From the NCBI GenBank assembly GCA_018402525.1, contig JAGYIR010000011.1:558001-622000 (forward strand): 64,000 nucleotides of DNA, written 5' to 3'. Both the position numbers and the translations under genes were made by a program. This document shows positions 1-7,525 of the stretch, in pieces. How positions within the stretch are numbered: the stretch's first letter is position 1; each line of letters starts with the position of its first letter. The stretch is from Crocinitomicaceae bacterium (GTDB taxonomy: Bacteria > Bacteroidota > Bacteroidia > Flavobacteriales_D > Crocinitomicaceae). Under the pieces are notes generated by a model, which ran no database searches, was not told where the DNA came from, and saw nothing but the letters and a program-made list of their open reading frames with translations.

Positions 1-204
1 GCTTTCTGGATGAAAATTCTGCACTCCTACTTCAATTTCACCTGATGCCCTTGCACCTATGGCATTCACAAACAACGCAGGTGGAAAAACAATTGTCCGA
101 ACGTTTTGATCTCTTTCGCACGCATCAATACCCTTTACTAAGTCCAAACCTTCTGTTAGACTTAAATTCATTTTCCAATTCCCTGCTACTATTTTTTGCG
201 GCAT
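1..204 (-). CDS. tpiA: Triosephosphate isomerase, N-terminal part (runs off window)
   Basis: Reading leftward from the ATG at 204, the translation begins MPQKIVAGNWKMNLSLTEG, the hallmark N-terminus of triosephosphate isomerase; the N-x-K pair of the GNWKMN motif supplies the substrate-binding Asn and catalytic Lys. The rest of the enzyme, which interconverts dihydroxyacetone phosphate and glyceraldehyde-3-phosphate in glycolysis, lies beyond the left edge. About 68 residues are visible. Its ATG shares one base with the TAA stop of the upstream DoxX-type gene (TAATG), so the two are probably translationally coupled in one operon with DUF1599. Confidence 0.95.
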   Translation of the reverse strand, partial: MPQKIVAGNWKMNLSLTEGLDLVKGIDACERDQNVRTIVFPPALFVNAIGARASGEIEVGVQNFHPES

Positions 205-2084
205 TAATCTATGTGTTTTGATTTAAATTTTGCTTTCGTTGGCGTTGATCTGAACGGGTATTTCGCCTTGATAATTCCTTTTTCTACAACCAAAAGTCCA
301 GGATTAGAGCGAGAAATTGCCTTTAATTCCGTTTCGTCATTCACAAAGAACGGCGCATAGAATTTGTGTTTCGCTCTAAATGCACTGATTTCATCTCTAC
401 TCGCACCGCACATCACGGCAAAAGGAATATTGTTCTTTTTACACTCCTCAAAAATACCTTTGAGCAACTCAATATTTGTCCACTCTCCTTTATTTAAGTT
501 TTGAGATGAAACCAGCACGATTTTATCCGCCTTGACAATGAAATCACGTAAACTGAACTCTGTAACCGATGGATCCTTCATCTCAATTGTATCCATGATT
601 TGGTAACTTTCAGCGTCATAATCATCCGTATTGTATTCACTGAATGGCACTTCCATGTCTGAATTATATCCTAAATCTCGGATTATTAATCCTTTTACGT
701 TTGAGTTTCGCACTGCCTCTTGAACTGGTTCTAACGCCATTTCATACTCACTGATTTCATCGATCTGAATGAATGGGTTAAATTGTTCAGTTATGGAAGG
801 AATCTTCGTTGGAATGATCACTTTTTGAACCATGCTTTCGTAGACCCAATCCGTATCCTCCCATATTTTTGAGGATGTATATTCTTCTGAAGTTGATGAA
901 TATTCCTTCGTTTCTCCCGTTTTCGTGTTTTTGTAGACAAGCATACTCTCGTAAACGCCATCAATACCATCGTTCATTTTTTCAACCATGTTGGAGCCAA
1001 CAGCATAAGCTCTGTAATCCTTGATAGGTGCATAGGAAAGTACATACATCACCAAAGCCAAAGTAATAAGCACTACAAACAGGGCTCCTCCCCAGAAATT
1101 ACCGAAGTATTTACCTCCAGCGCGGAGCATCCATATTGAACCTAAAATTGATACTAGCGCAAAGAAAATCGGGAAATACCAGCCGAACACCCATGAGAAA
1201 AACACGACGACCAGTGTCCCAGTGACCGTATAAACCAAATTCTGTTTGCGTGTATTGGGTTGAATAATCCACTGGGCCAAAAAGATCCAAATGATCAAGT
1301 AAACCAGGACGTAATCCTTCCATAATGTTTCATTTGGCGCCAACGAGCGACCCACAGAACCTTTCATCGCATCACCAAAACAACCACAATCTTCAACGCA
1401 TTGTGGCAACTTCATTTCGTCCACCACCAATTCCGTCTTGGTTTGCGAAACAATTTTCAATTCCTTGTCAGTTTTAGCCTGCTCAATTTTCATAGCAGCA
1501 ACAGGGTCTGTCATTGCGTATGTATCTCTATCCAAGAATTTCACTGTACCATCGCAATTTGCCGTGTGCCAAGTCAAAAAAGTAAAAAACAACATCATTA
1601 GCAAACTCAAGTAGGCTGCAAGTTTAATCTTTCCTCCTATCAGCAATAAAACACCGAGAACGATTTCGAAAATACAAATGATGACACTGAGCAACAGGGC
1701 GTAATCCATGAAAACCTCCAAAGAAAATCCAGGGGCTGAAAACCATTCCTTGATTCTAAACGCCAGTGCGCCATCCTCAAAATACTCTTCCAGTTTATAG
1801 GAGAATCCGATGGGGTCATTTGCTTTGATCAACCCGGACACGATGAACAATCCACCGACAATTACACGTGCGACACTTGACATCAAGTAGCGTCCTTTGA
1901 AAATAATCAATCCTATGATTGATAACAACAAGAGTACACCACCAATCGTTTTAAATGTCATGGCCTGTTCGCTGAAATTCTCATGATAGCCAATAACAAT
2001 AAGCGTAATTGCTGCAAGATTGATAACAACAAAAAGGGTGTTGAACACCAATGATCTTCCTTGAATTGTAATTTTTGATTTCAT
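204..2084 (-). CDS. DoxX/MauE-like membrane protein with thioredoxin-like C-terminal domain
   Basis: A 626-residue protein. Hydrophobic segments near residues 15-33, 46-62, 70-86, 125-150 and 155-172 form a DoxX-like four-helix region. A loop follows with C229, C233 and C235 in a CxxxCxCFGD motif, resembling MauE/DoxX redox proteins. More helices lie at about 255-350. The last 110 residues look like a thioredoxin-fold domain but show no CxxC, so it may be non-catalytic. Families of this architecture are conserved in Bacteroidetes beside tpiA and folP (established pattern), as here. A role in membrane redox or terminal oxidase biology is inference. It overlaps tpiA by one base and starts 10 bases after the DUF1599 stop. 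Confidence 0.8.
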   Translation of the reverse strand: MKSKITIQGRSLVFNTLFVVINLAAITLIVIGYHENFSEQAMTFKTIGGVLLLLSIIGLIIFKGRYLMSSVARVIVGGLFIVSGLIKANDPIGFSYKLEEYFEDGALAFRIKEWFSAPGFSLEVFMDYALLLSVIICIFEIVLGVLLLIGGKIKLAAYLSLLMMLFFTFLTWHTANCDGTVKFLDRDTYAMTDPVAAMKIEQAKTDKELKIVSQTKTELVVDEMKLPQCVEDCGCFGDAMKGSVGRSLAPNETLWKDYVLVYLIIWIFLAQWIIQPNTRKQNLVYTVTGTLVVVFFSWVFGWYFPIFFALVSILGSIWMLRAGGKYFGNFWGGALFVVLITLALVMYVLSYAPIKDYRAYAVGSNMVEKMNDGIDGVYESMLVYKNTKTGETKEYSSTSEEYTSSKIWEDTDWVYESMVQKVIIPTKIPSITEQFNPFIQIDEISEYEMALEPVQEAVRNSNVKGLIIRDLGYNSDMEVPFSEYNTDDYDAESYQIMDTIEMKDPSVTEFSLRDFIVKADKIVLVSSQNLNKGEWTNIELLKGIFEECKKNNIPFAVMCGASRDEISAFRAKHKFYAPFFVNDETELKAISRSNPGLLVVEKGIIKAKYPFRSTPTKAKFKSKHID

Positions 2085-2094
2085 ACGTTACGTG

Positions 2095-2631
2095 TTAGTT
2101 TTTCATTAAAATCAATGCAAAAACGGAGTAATTCAACATGTCAAAATAGTTGGCATCTATGCCTTCGCTGATGATTGTTGCTCCTTTATTATCTTCAATT
2201 TGTTTTACTCGAAATATTTTTTGGAGAATTAAATCGGTCAATGAACTCACCCGCATATCTCTCCACGCTTCTCCATAATCGTGATTTTTCCGCTCCATCA
2301 ACTCAAATGCTTCCTTGGCGTATTTGTCGTACAACTCTTCTGCTTTTTCAGGTGCAATTTCAAGTTCAGTCAACTCTGTTTCTCTCAATTGAATGATTGC
2401 CATGATGCAGTAATTCACAATTGCAATGAACTCATCCTCAATGTTCTCACCCACTTTGTTTTCACCCGTCTCTTGAATTGTTCTAATTCGTTGCGCTTTA
2501 ATGAACAATTGATCCGTCAAAGAGCTGGGACGTAAAATCCGCCAAGCTGTGCCATAATCTTTTGTTTTCTTCGAGAAAATATCTCGACAAACATTGATTA
2601 CATTTGTATACGCTGTATTTGTTTGATTCAT
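2095..2631 (-). CDS. DUF1599 domain protein (tandem repeat of the domain)
   Basis: I start this at the ATG at 2631 (MNQTNTAYTN), 178 residues; a TTG at 2646 would add five residues. The protein is two copies of one helical module, each with K-x-DYG-x-AWR, R-x-SSLTD and a downstream K-x-x-R segment (about residues 20-80 and 108-175). This is the DUF1599 family, classed as a nucleotide-modification-associated domain; its biochemical activity is not known to me. It is the first gene of the leftward DUF1599-DoxX-tpiA operon and lies head to head with folP, with only nine bases between the start codons. Confidence 0.8.
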   Translation of the reverse strand: MNQTNTAYTNVINVCRDIFSKKTKDYGTAWRILRPSSLTDQLFIKAQRIRTIQETGENKVGENIEDEFIAIVNYCIMAIIQLRETELTELEIAPEKAEELYDKYAKEAFELMERKNHDYGEAWRDMRVSSLTDLILQKIFRVKQIEDNKGATIISEGIDANYFDMLNYSVFALILMKN

Positions 2632-2640
2632 CAATTCTAT

Positions 2641-3489
2641 ATGCAAAATTCAAAAGTTGAAGGTACTAATTTTCCTAAGAATAGGCACATTCGCGTTGGC
2701 GATAAATTAATTGATTTATCCACACCAGTTGTGATGGGGATTGTCAACCTAACTCCTGATTCGTTCTACGTTGCAAGTCGCACCACTGATAACCAGCTGC
2801 TAAGTCGTGTTGAAAAAATGATTATCGACGGTGTGACAATTGTTGATATCGGCGGATATTCCTCTCGTCCAGGTGCAGAAAATATTGATTCAGCTGAGGA
2901 AATTGCGCGTATTTTGCCTGCATTGGATGAGTTAAAATCGCACTTTCCCGAGCTTGTCATTTCACTCGATACTTTTCGAGGTGATGTTGCTCAAGCGGGA
3001 ATTGATCACGGAGCAGATATTATCAACGATATCAGTGGATTTTCGATTGATCCGACACTCGTGAATATTGTCGCTAAGCATAAGATCCCCTATGTTCTTA
3101 TGCACATGAAAGGCACACCTCAAACGATGCAGCAGTTTACTAGCTACGAGAATATTTTCATGGAAATGATCTTATACTTTAGTGAGAAAATTGAACAGCT
3201 GCACAATGCAGGCGTGGTCGACATTATCATCGATCCTGGATTTGGTTTCAGTAAAACGATTGAACAAAACTATTTTCTATTAGAGCATTTGGAGGCATTC
3301 CATATTCTGGACAAACCAATTCTAGCGGGGTTGTCGCGAAAATCGATGATTTACAAACGATTAAACTGTCAACCCGAAGATCAAAAAACATTGGATGGAA
3401 CGATTGTCCTCAATAAAATAGCGTTACAAAAAGGAGCTTCTATTTTAAGGGTGCATGATGTGAAGGAGGCGGTAGGATTGATTTCTTAG
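2641..3489 (+). CDS. folP: Dihydropteroate synthase
   Basis: A 282-residue TIM-barrel enzyme that joins p-aminobenzoate to 6-hydroxymethyl-dihydropterin diphosphate in folate synthesis, and the target of sulfonamides. Visible motifs: VNLTPDSF near residue 36, GGYSSRPGAE (a variant of the usual GGESTRPGA loop), DTFRGDVA, INDISGF, MHMKGTPQ, DPGFGF and GLSRKSMI with the substrate-binding Ser-Arg-Lys. Length is normal. I chose the ATG at 2641 over an in-frame TTG at 2623. A TACATTTG box at 2599-2606, inside the divergent DUF1599 gene, is a plausible -7 promoter element, though I see no good -33 partner. Confidence 0.95.
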   Translation: MQNSKVEGTNFPKNRHIRVGDKLIDLSTPVVMGIVNLTPDSFYVASRTTDNQLLSRVEKMIIDGVTIVDIGGYSSRPGAENIDSAEEIARILPALDELKSHFPELVISLDTFRGDVAQAGIDHGADIINDISGFSIDPTLVNIVAKHKIPYVLMHMKGTPQTMQQFTSYENIFMEMILYFSEKIEQLHNAGVVDIIIDPGFGFSKTIEQNYFLLEHLEAFHILDKPILAGLSRKSMIYKRLNCQPEDQKTLDGTIVLNKIALQKGASILRVHDVKEAVGLIS

Positions 3490-3580
3490 GGTAGAATTCA
3501 ATGTAAGTTTGCTGACAAAATTTAAATAGATTTTGATTGATTTATACTTCTGCGTACCTGCGCAGCAAGACCGAAGGTGA

Positions 3581-3676
3581 TTTCGCAATATCGCGATACT
3601 AAAATACATAAAACATTGATTATAAATAGTTTAAATAGAGTCAGCAAAATGCAATATCGCAATATTTCGAAATTGC
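3581..3676. repeat. Two CGCAATATTGCG-type palindromic repeat units, 74 bp apart
   Basis: In the 217-bp spacer between convergent folP and the PLP-enzyme gene, TTTCGCAATATCGCGATAC (3581-3599) and TATCGCAATATTTCGAAAT (3655-3673) are two members of a 19-bp near-palindrome family also found at 23.4 kb and 57 kb. Their start-to-start distance is 74 bp, equal to the spacing in the 57-kb array. The second copy sits in a longer imperfect inverted repeat at 3651-3676. Another small hairpin (CTGCG/CGCAG) lies at about 3550-3566. No coding potential is seen in this spacer. Confidence 0.75.
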
Positions 3677-3706
3677 GTTCAACACACCCTCTCACGAAAA
3701 ATCGTC

Positions 3707-4639
3707 CTAATCAAACATTTTAAACCCACTCTTCTCTTCTACCGATTGAACACCTTGAATTCCTCCTGTGTGAATAAAAACAACTGACTTACCATTCCAT
3801 TTTTCGTCTTCCAATTCTTTCATCACTGCGAACATTGCCTTTCCCGTATAAATTGGATCCAGTTTGATTCCGTGCTTTAAATAAAACGATCGAATGAATT
3901 GCAATAATTCGTCATTATACTTTCCATAACCGCCAAAATGGAATTCATTTAGAATGTTTAATTTTCCAAAAGCATCTTCCAACCATTCCTTTTCGATTCC
4001 AGAATATTCAAAAATGGTGTGCATTTCTTTCACTGAATCAAATCCTTTCAAAACGGGAACGGCGAATAACTCTTGCTCTTCTTTCAATCCCATCAGCAGT
4101 CCGCAGCTTGTTGTCGTGGTGCCTTGTGCGACAAAAACCGCATCAAAATCAACTTCAATCTCCCGCAAAATTTCTTGGCAACCAATCATTCCGTAATAAT
4201 TAGCGCCACCTTCTGGAACGATGTGGAAATTTGGGAATTCATGCGCCAAATCGGCTAAAAAGGATTTATCGGGACTCATTCGGTATTCTTCTCTTGAAAT
4301 AAATTTCATCTCCATTCCAAGTTCACTGCATCTTTGCAAGGTATTATTTGATTGAGCATTCAGTTCATCTCCCCGCACAATTCCAACTGATTTCAATCCA
4401 ATCGCATGACAAGCAGAAGCTGTCGCCAATAAGTGATTTGAAAATGCACCACCAAAAGTAAGGATTCCCTCTTTCTTATTCGTCTGACACTGTTGCACAT
4501 TGTACTTTAACTTGCGCCATTTGTTGCCTGAAACCTCTGTGTGAATTAAATCGTCTCGTTTGACAAAAAGGTGAATGTCCCGAGACGACAAATTACCGTC
4601 TATTACTTCGTCAAGAACTGATTTACTTAGATCAAACAT
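3707..4639 (-). CDS. PLP-dependent ACC deaminase / D-cysteine desulfhydrase family protein
   Basis: A 310-residue fold-type II PLP enzyme. FVKRDDLIH followed by SGNKWRKLKYN places the Schiff-base lysine at about K40; GGAFSNH near residue 63 and a glycine-rich stretch near 290 (HTGGIQG) would bind the cofactor phosphate and ring. The family includes 1-aminocyclopropane-1-carboxylate deaminase and D-cysteine desulfhydrase, and the sequence alone does not tell me which substrate is used; desulfhydrase-like proteins are the commoner Bacteroidetes type. It is transcribed alone toward folP and ends next to the palindromic repeats. The DUF5522 gene is divergent, 44 bases away. Confidence 0.85.
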   Translation of the reverse strand: MFDLSKSVLDEVIDGNLSSRDIHLFVKRDDLIHTEVSGNKWRKLKYNVQQCQTNKKEGILTFGGAFSNHLLATASACHAIGLKSVGIVRGDELNAQSNNTLQRCSELGMEMKFISREEYRMSPDKSFLADLAHEFPNFHIVPEGGANYYGMIGCQEILREIEVDFDAVFVAQGTTTTSCGLLMGLKEEQELFAVPVLKGFDSVKEMHTIFEYSGIEKEWLEDAFGKLNILNEFHFGGYGKYNDELLQFIRSFYLKHGIKLDPIYTGKAMFAVMKELEDEKWNGKSVVFIHTGGIQGVQSVEEKSGFKMFD

Positions 4640-4671
4640 AAAATTAAGGTGTCAGAGTTACAAATATGCCT

Positions 4672-4679
4672 TATTTTTG
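4672..4679 (+). promoter_or_regulatory. TAnnTTTG -7 element, four bases before the DUF5522 start
   Basis: TATTTTTG matches the Bacteroidetes housekeeping -7 consensus exactly. The gap to the ATG at 4684 is four bases (CAAC), which would put the transcription start at or next to the start codon. I see no convincing TTG at -33. Confidence 0.55.
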
Positions 4680-4683
4680 CAAC

Positions 4684-4869
4684 ATGAGCGATGACATGTC
4701 AGGATTTTCAAAGAAACCAAAACTCGACCCGGAGGATTTTTATATGAGTCCCGAAGGTTATATTGTTTTCACTGAAAAACACCACTTAAAGAGAGGTTAT
4801 TGTTGTCAAAATGCCTGTAAACATTGTCCTTACGGATTCAAAAAAGGCAGAATAAACAACGTTGATTAA
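4684..4869 (+). CDS. DUF5522 small cysteine-rich protein
   Basis: A 61-residue protein with the family motif CCQNACKHCPYGF near the C-terminus, giving four cysteines that could bind metal. DUF5522 proteins are short, conserved and uncharacterised. I start at ATG 4684 (MSDDMSGF) because a perfect TATTTTTG -7 element lies four bases upstream; the in-frame ATG at 4666 would be upstream of that promoter, and the ATG at 4696 is the other option. Its last four bases overlap the convergent acyltransferase gene. Confidence 0.8.
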   Translation: MSDDMSGFSKKPKLDPEDFYMSPEGYIVFTEKHHLKRGYCCQNACKHCPYGFKKGRINNVD

Positions 4870-5408
4870 CGAATTCCATTTTCTGGAAAACGCCCTTTGT
4901 ATTGTTTCAAAATTCCTTTGATAGTCTCGATGTCCTTGTTCACATCACCCGTCGGTTCAAAAAGACTATGGAATCCTCCAATTTTATTAGCATAGTCTAT
5001 GTAGCCTAGGTAAATCGGGACATTTGCTTTTTGTGCAATGAAATAAAACCCTCTTTTCCAATTTGGATTATAACTCCGCGTACCTTCCGGTGTGAATATC
5101 ATATACATCGTTTCATTCTCTTCGAAATGTCGCACTGCCTGTTCAGTTAGATTGCTCCTTCCTTTTCTATCAACGGGAATTCCGCCCATTTTTTTTAGAA
5201 AAAACCCAAATGGAAAAAAGAAAAGTTCCTTTTTAATTAAAAAGGTTCCTTTGACACCGAAGGACATAAACGCCAACCTTCCGATAATAAAATCCCAATT
5301 AGAAGTGTGTGGACCAACAACAACGACGCATTTCTTTACTCCTTCTGGAGCGTACTTATCAATCTTCCAACCGAAAAGCTTTAAAAGAAATCGAACAATT
5401 TTTCGCAT
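4866..5408 (-). CDS. PlsC-like 1-acyl-glycerol-3-phosphate acyltransferase
   Basis: A 180-residue protein of the lysophospholipid acyltransferase family. The acyltransferase motif HTSNWD (HX4D, about residues 34-39) supplies the catalytic His and Asp, and FTPEGTRSYN (near 106-115) is the conserved acceptor-binding EGTR block. It is short relative to the 230-250 residues of classical PlsC and has few hydrophobic residues at the N-terminus, resembling the compact glycerol acyltransferases common in Bacteroidetes. Substrate is unproven. On the minus strand TAACTTTG sits exactly four bases before the ATG, divergent from the promoter of the gene at 5453. Confidence 0.8.
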   Translation of the reverse strand: MRKIVRFLLKLFGWKIDKYAPEGVKKCVVVVGPHTSNWDFIIGRLAFMSFGVKGTFLIKKELFFFPFGFFLKKMGGIPVDRKGRSNLTEQAVRHFEENETMYMIFTPEGTRSYNPNWKRGFYFIAQKANVPIYLGYIDYANKIGGFHSLFEPTGDVNKDIETIKGILKQYKGRFPENGIR

Positions 5409-5412
5409 ACGA

Positions 5413-5420
5413 CAAAGTTA
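5413..5420 (-). promoter_or_regulatory. TAACTTTG -7 element of the acyltransferase gene
   Basis: Read on the minus strand this is TAACTTTG followed by four bases and then the ATG at 5408. It is one of several promoters here with this exact four-base spacing, suggesting a leaderless mRNA. It is divergent from the -7 box at 5441-5448, so the two promoters share a 44-bp intergenic region. Confidence 0.55.
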
Positions 5421-5440
5421 GTCATTAAACAATAAAAATG

Positions 5441-5448
5441 TACTTTTG
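5441..5448 (+). promoter_or_regulatory. TACTTTTG -7 element before the GTG at 5453
   Basis: TACTTTTG is a perfect TAnnTTTG match and is followed by ATAA and the GTG start codon. The four-base gap predicts that transcription begins at the start codon. Confidence 0.55.
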
Positions 5449-5452
5449 ATAA

Positions 5453-6763
5453 GTGAAGAAATTAAATTTTGGCTTACGGCTTATTGCTGTTTTTATGGTA
5501 CTCGCCTTTTTATGGTGTGTGTTGTTCATTCTTCAATTCATTTACGGTGAACCGAGTAATGCAAATCGAAATTTCATTCCTTCCTCAGCACATGCAGTAG
5601 TTTGCATTGATGGACATCTCGCATTAAAAACGATTTTCAGTGATCTCATTACTTTTGATGATCAGGAGCTGATTGATGAACTATCAACTACACAAGTAGA
5701 CAACAAGCGAGCTGAACTGGGGATAAATTTTAACTCAGAGATTTACTTGTTTTCAATTGAAAAAGACAATTCGACATTTAACGGAGCGCTTTTTAACCTC
5801 ATCGATGAAGATGCGTTTCGATCGAGTTTTGAAAAATTCAATTCAACCAATGTAGAAATTAACGGATCGGTTGGACTGCTGCTGATGAACTCAACAGAGG
5901 GGATTCCAAAACAGGCACTGAATAATTTAGGAAAGTCCATCATGCAATCAGAAAACGGAGTGTATGAAATGAGCTTATCGAAGGACAAGTTAGCATCCTC
6001 TCTTGTTACAGTTTGGACGAAAGACAAAAATTCAAAACTTGCCAGTTGGAATGCAGTTGCAGTTTCCCTGAATAAATCTAATATTTTCGTCAAAGGAAAT
6101 TTCTATCGTGCGAGTCAAGATGCTGGTGAACAATTCCGACAATTGGTAGCTAATCCTGCGTCTTTTCATATCTCCTTGACTGACTTCCCCGAGATTCTAA
6201 CGAATAAAATGCTTAACGAATTGACGGAGACACCCAAATTGACGGGCATTTCGATGAACTACAATTCTGTAAAAATTGTCCAGGAACCCAGTTTTTCGCT
6301 TGTCCCCAATGCAGATTTCATTTTAAATTTTTCAGATGAAACACGAATTCAAACCTTCTTGAATGAGTTAAAAATAGACAGTGCCACCGTCGATAAAACG
6401 AATTCGACATTTGAGTACCTTGAAACGACCTTCCATTACCACCAATTCTCGCCAGTATCCCTTTACATTGGTCGGAATCCATACGATTCTAACACCGTAA
6501 TTGCTTCTAAGGATGCTATTGTCTTAAAGGGGAATCCTTCCATTTTTACAAAGATCGAGGGGAGTGATTTTATAATGCGTCTTATGAATATTTTCCCACT
6601 GTATCGTGCTGGAAAAGGGTTAGCGCACTCCATTAATGATGTTGAAGTGAAAGTTTCCAAAAACTCGTCGAACAACTACACAATTGACGGTAAAATTAAA
6701 TTCGAAGAAAAGCGCGTAGCCTCTATTGAATTGCTCTTATTTCTTTTACAAGGAGGCGATTAA
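5453..6763 (+). CDS. Membrane-anchored protein of unknown function
   Basis: A 436-residue protein starting with GTG, which fits the promoter box four bases upstream. One hydrophobic helix at about residues 8-31 follows a short basic N-terminus, so the protein is probably anchored in the inner membrane with a roughly 400-residue periplasmic part. The rest is rich in Asn, Ser and Phe and alternates polar and hydrophobic residues as in beta-rich folds. I recognise no catalytic motif or named domain. Its last 18 bases overlap the convergent BtuF-like gene. Confidence 0.7.
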   Translation: MKKLNFGLRLIAVFMVLAFLWCVLFILQFIYGEPSNANRNFIPSSAHAVVCIDGHLALKTIFSDLITFDDQELIDELSTTQVDNKRAELGINFNSEIYLFSIEKDNSTFNGALFNLIDEDAFRSSFEKFNSTNVEINGSVGLLLMNSTEGIPKQALNNLGKSIMQSENGVYEMSLSKDKLASSLVTVWTKDKNSKLASWNAVAVSLNKSNIFVKGNFYRASQDAGEQFRQLVANPASFHISLTDFPEILTNKMLNELTETPKLTGISMNYNSVKIVQEPSFSLVPNADFILNFSDETRIQTFLNELKIDSATVDKTNSTFEYLETTFHYHQFSPVSLYIGRNPYDSNTVIASKDAIVLKGNPSIFTKIEGSDFIMRLMNIFPLYRAGKGLAHSINDVEVKVSKNSSNNYTIDGKIKFEEKRVASIELLLFLLQGGD

Positions 6764-7522
6764 CGTATTGAAATAAGCTGGTGCATCTTTCAATTTAGAA
6801 CCGTACCACGAAAAATATTCCCCATCAACCAAGATAATTTCCGAATTCGGGTAAGTTGATCGAAAATACTCCATGTGTTTTTCACCAAAAGGAAATGGTT
6901 CAGAACTCAAAAAGATGTAATCTGGATTTTCATTTCCAGTCGCGGTCGGATAACGATTTCCTGTTGCACAATTTCTAAATCCACAAATTGATAGCAAATC
7001 ATCAATGAATGTATTTCGTCCTGCTACCATTGCTGGTTGGAACCAAATAAAATAGAGCACGGATTTTTTCTCAGAAAGGGAATTCAATCTGCTGAACCCA
7101 GTCTTAATTTCTTCAATCAGTGTTTGAGCTCGTTCTTGTTTCCCTGTGATTTCACCTAATTGCTCAATCATCTCCATCGCATCGAACATCGTAAAAATAT
7201 CACTCATCCAAACGGGTGCGATTTCCGTCAACTGATCAATATCACTTTGTTCGTTTTCTTCCTTATTGCCAATGATGAGATCTGGTTTCAGTGAACGAAC
7301 GAGTTCAATGTCCACTGTTTTCGTTCCTCCAATGCGCTGTTTTGAACGGTACCAATCATCTGGGTGAATGCAAAACTTGGTAATTCCAACGACCTCTTCC
7401 TCCAAACCAAAATAATGCAGCAACTCAGTTTGAGAAGGCACCAGCGAGACAATCCGCAACGGAAAAGCGGGAAGATGTACCTCCCGCTTCATTTGATCTA
7501 GTATGTTTAGTTCGCTTTTCAA
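6746..7522 (-). CDS. BtuF-like helical-backbone metal receptor, no signal peptide
   Basis: A 258-residue protein. IVSLVPSQTELLHYFGL near residues 23-39, followed by the VVGIT segment and LVRSLKPDLIIGNKEEN, are signatures of the class III periplasmic binding-protein fold (BtuF/FhuD type) that binds cobalamin or iron chelates. Unlike transported binding proteins it has no signal peptide or lipobox, so it is predicted cytoplasmic. It starts three bases after the cystathionine beta-synthase stop, so the two are surely cotranscribed; a cytoplasmic cofactor-binding role is inference. Its 3' end overlaps the gene at 5453-6763 by 18 bases. Confidence 0.75.
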   Translation of the reverse strand: MKSELNILDQMKREVHLPAFPLRIVSLVPSQTELLHYFGLEEEVVGITKFCIHPDDWYRSKQRIGGTKTVDIELVRSLKPDLIIGNKEENEQSDIDQLTEIAPVWMSDIFTMFDAMEMIEQLGEITGKQERAQTLIEEIKTGFSRLNSLSEKKSVLYFIWFQPAMVAGRNTFIDDLLSICGFRNCATGNRYPTATGNENPDYIFLSSEPFPFGEKHMEYFRSTYPNSEIILVDGEYFSWYGSKLKDAPAYFNTLIASL

Positions 7523-7525
7523 ATT

